Positions 4,662 through 5,634 of a stretch of 5,634 nt of DNA are shown here, piece after piece. The notes under the pieces were generated by a model that was not told where the DNA came from, made no database searches, and saw only the letters and a program-made list of their open reading frames with translations. Position numbers and translations under genes: made by a program. The stretch is from an uncultured Oscillospiraceae bacterium (GTDB lineage Bacteria; Bacillota; Clostridia; Oscillospirales; Oscillospiraceae): contig CAKTVN010000116.1 in NCBI GenBank assembly GCA_934623545.1, forward strand, positions 1 to 5,634, given 5' to 3'. Numbering within the stretch: position 1 is the stretch's first letter; the number at the start of each line of letters is the position of its first letter.

Positions 4662-5634
4662 ATGGGAATTTATGAAGAGCTGCAAGCGCGCGGACTGATC
4701 GCGCAGGTCACGAACGAGCCGGAGATCCGCGAAATGGTCAACAACGGCAGAGCGAAGTTCTACATCGGCTTTGACTGCACCGCCGACTCGCTGACCGCAG
4801 GGCACTTTATGGCGCTGACGCTGATGAAGCGCCTTCAGATGGCGGGTAACCAGCCTGTCGCACTGATCGGCGGCGGCACGACGATGATCGGCGACCCCTC
4901 CGGGCGGACCGATATGCGCAAAATGCTCACGAAAGAGGATATCAACCACAACGCCGAGTGCTTCAAGCGCCAGATGGAACGCTTCATCGACTTCGGACCG
5001 GGCAAGGCGATCATGGTCAACAACGCCGACTGGCTGCTGAACCTCAATTATATTGAGCTGCTGCGCGAGGTGGGCGCGTGCTTCTCGGTCAACAATATGC
5101 TGCGCGCCAAGTGCTATGAGCAGCGCATGGAGAAGGGGCTTTCCTTCCTGGAATTCAACTATATGATCATGCAGTCGTATGATTTCTACTACCTGTTCCA
5201 GCACTACGGCTGCAATATGCAGTTCGGCGGCGACGATCAGTGGTCCAATATGCTCGGCGGCACGGAGCTCATCCGCCGCAAGCTCGGTAAGGACGCACAC
5301 GCCATGACCATCACGCTCCTGACGGATTCTCAGGGACACAAGATGGGAAAGACCGCCGGCAACGCCGTCTGGCTCGACCCGAACAAGACCAGCCCCTTCG
5401 ATTTCTATCAGTATTGGCGCAACGTCGGCGATCAGGACGTCATGAAGTGCATCCGGATGCTGACCTTCCTCCCGCTGGAGCAGATCGACGAGATGGACAA
5501 GTGGGAGGGCAGCCAGCTCAACCGCGCGAAGGAAGCTCTCGCTTTCGAGCTGACGAAGCTCGTCCACGGCGAGGAAGAGGCGCAGAAGGCAGAAGCCTCT
5601 GCAAAGGCGCTCTTTGCGCAGGGCGGCAGCGACG
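4662..5634 (+). CDS. tyrS: Tyrosyl-tRNA synthetase, N-terminal part (3' truncated by window)
   Basis: Class I aminoacyl-tRNA synthetase that charges tRNA-Tyr. 324 residues are visible of a protein usually about 400-420 long; the C-terminal S4 RNA-binding domain lies beyond the window. ATG 4662 follows AAGGAG (4647-4652) at 9 bases and gives the expected short N-terminal helix. Hallmarks are [15 protein letters not shown] (residues 34-48, ending in the HIGH-equivalent), [15 protein letters not shown] and the tyrosine/tRNA site [14 protein letters not shown]. Further on come [11 protein letters not shown] and the KMSKS-equivalent KMGKT (227-231), a variant normal for the bacterial TyrS family. 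The Tyr T-box upstream independently confirms the identity. The gene is the second of a T-box-controlled operon with a zinc-ribbon gene in front. Confidence 0.98.
   Translation, partial: MGIYEELQARGLIAQVTNEPEIREMVNNGRAKFYIGFDCTADSLTAGHFMALTLMKRLQMAGNQPVALIGGGTTMIGDPSGRTDMRKMLTKEDINHNAECFKRQMERFIDFGPGKAIMVNNADWLLNLNYIELLREVGACFSVNNMLRAKCYEQRMEKGLSFLEFNYMIMQSYDFYYLFQHYGCNMQFGGDDQWSNMLGGTELIRRKLGKDAHAMTITLLTDSQGHKMGKTAGNAVWLDPNKTSPFDFYQYWRNVGDQDVMKCIRMLTFLPLEQIDEMDKWEGSQLNRAKEALAFELTKLVHGEEEAQKAEASAKALFAQGGSD

Noticed and set aside
4473..5567. 364-codon open frame on the minus strand opposite tyrS
   Set aside because: It is the antisense shadow of a GC-rich, strongly codon-biased tyrS; the + strand protein has all TyrRS motifs.
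1..5634. CRISPR array, insertion sequence or attachment site
   Set aside because: No regularly spaced direct repeats, no transposase or integrase-like protein and no terminal inverted repeats with target duplications were seen.

Overview
The window looks like chromosomal DNA of a GC-rich gut-type Clostridia (Firmicutes), probably Oscillospiraceae-like. The evidence is a canonical tyrosine T-box riboswitch, strong AGGAGG-type ribosome binding sites, sigma-A promoters with 17-bp spacers, WG-repeat and zinc-ribbon accessory proteins, and housekeeping genes rich in G/C at third codon positions. The family assignment is inference; no rRNA or complete marker gene is present.

Layout. Positions 1-766 (+) are the 3' part of cysS (cysteinyl-tRNA synthetase), closed by a hairpin at 773-807. 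Positions 905-2467 (-) encode a WG-repeat lipoprotein with an N-terminal four-cysteine module. Positions 2468-3021 contain no credible protein gene but are densely structured. They hold two convergent promoters, a compact three-hairpin RNA on the + strand, and a minus-strand leader of about 290 nt with an intrinsic terminator in front of the lipoprotein gene. A GC-rich hairpin lies next to its ribosome binding site, and two long perfect palindromes lie further upstream. Positions 3022-3789 (-) encode a four-helix membrane protein with a C-terminal double zinc ribbon and its own promoter. A divergent strong promoter at 3966-3994 drives a Tyr T-box leader (about 4001-4275), a 105-residue zinc-ribbon protein (4306-4623) and tyrS (4662 to the window end, truncated).

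How the parts work together. The right-hand operon is clear: uncharged tRNA-Tyr would pair with the UAC specifier and the UGGU bulge of the T-box, disrupt the terminator and raise expression of both the small zinc-ribbon protein and TyrRS. The centre is the most unusual part. The + strand RNA is fully complementary to the first ~90 nt of the lipoprotein mRNA leader. That leader contains an 8-nt element able to pair with the 5' arm of its own terminator. This arrangement resembles antisense-RNA-controlled transcription attenuation as known from pT181/pIP501-type plasmid replication genes, here apparently controlling a chromosomal WG-repeat lipoprotein. The elements are visible in the sequence; the regulatory mechanism is a hypothesis.
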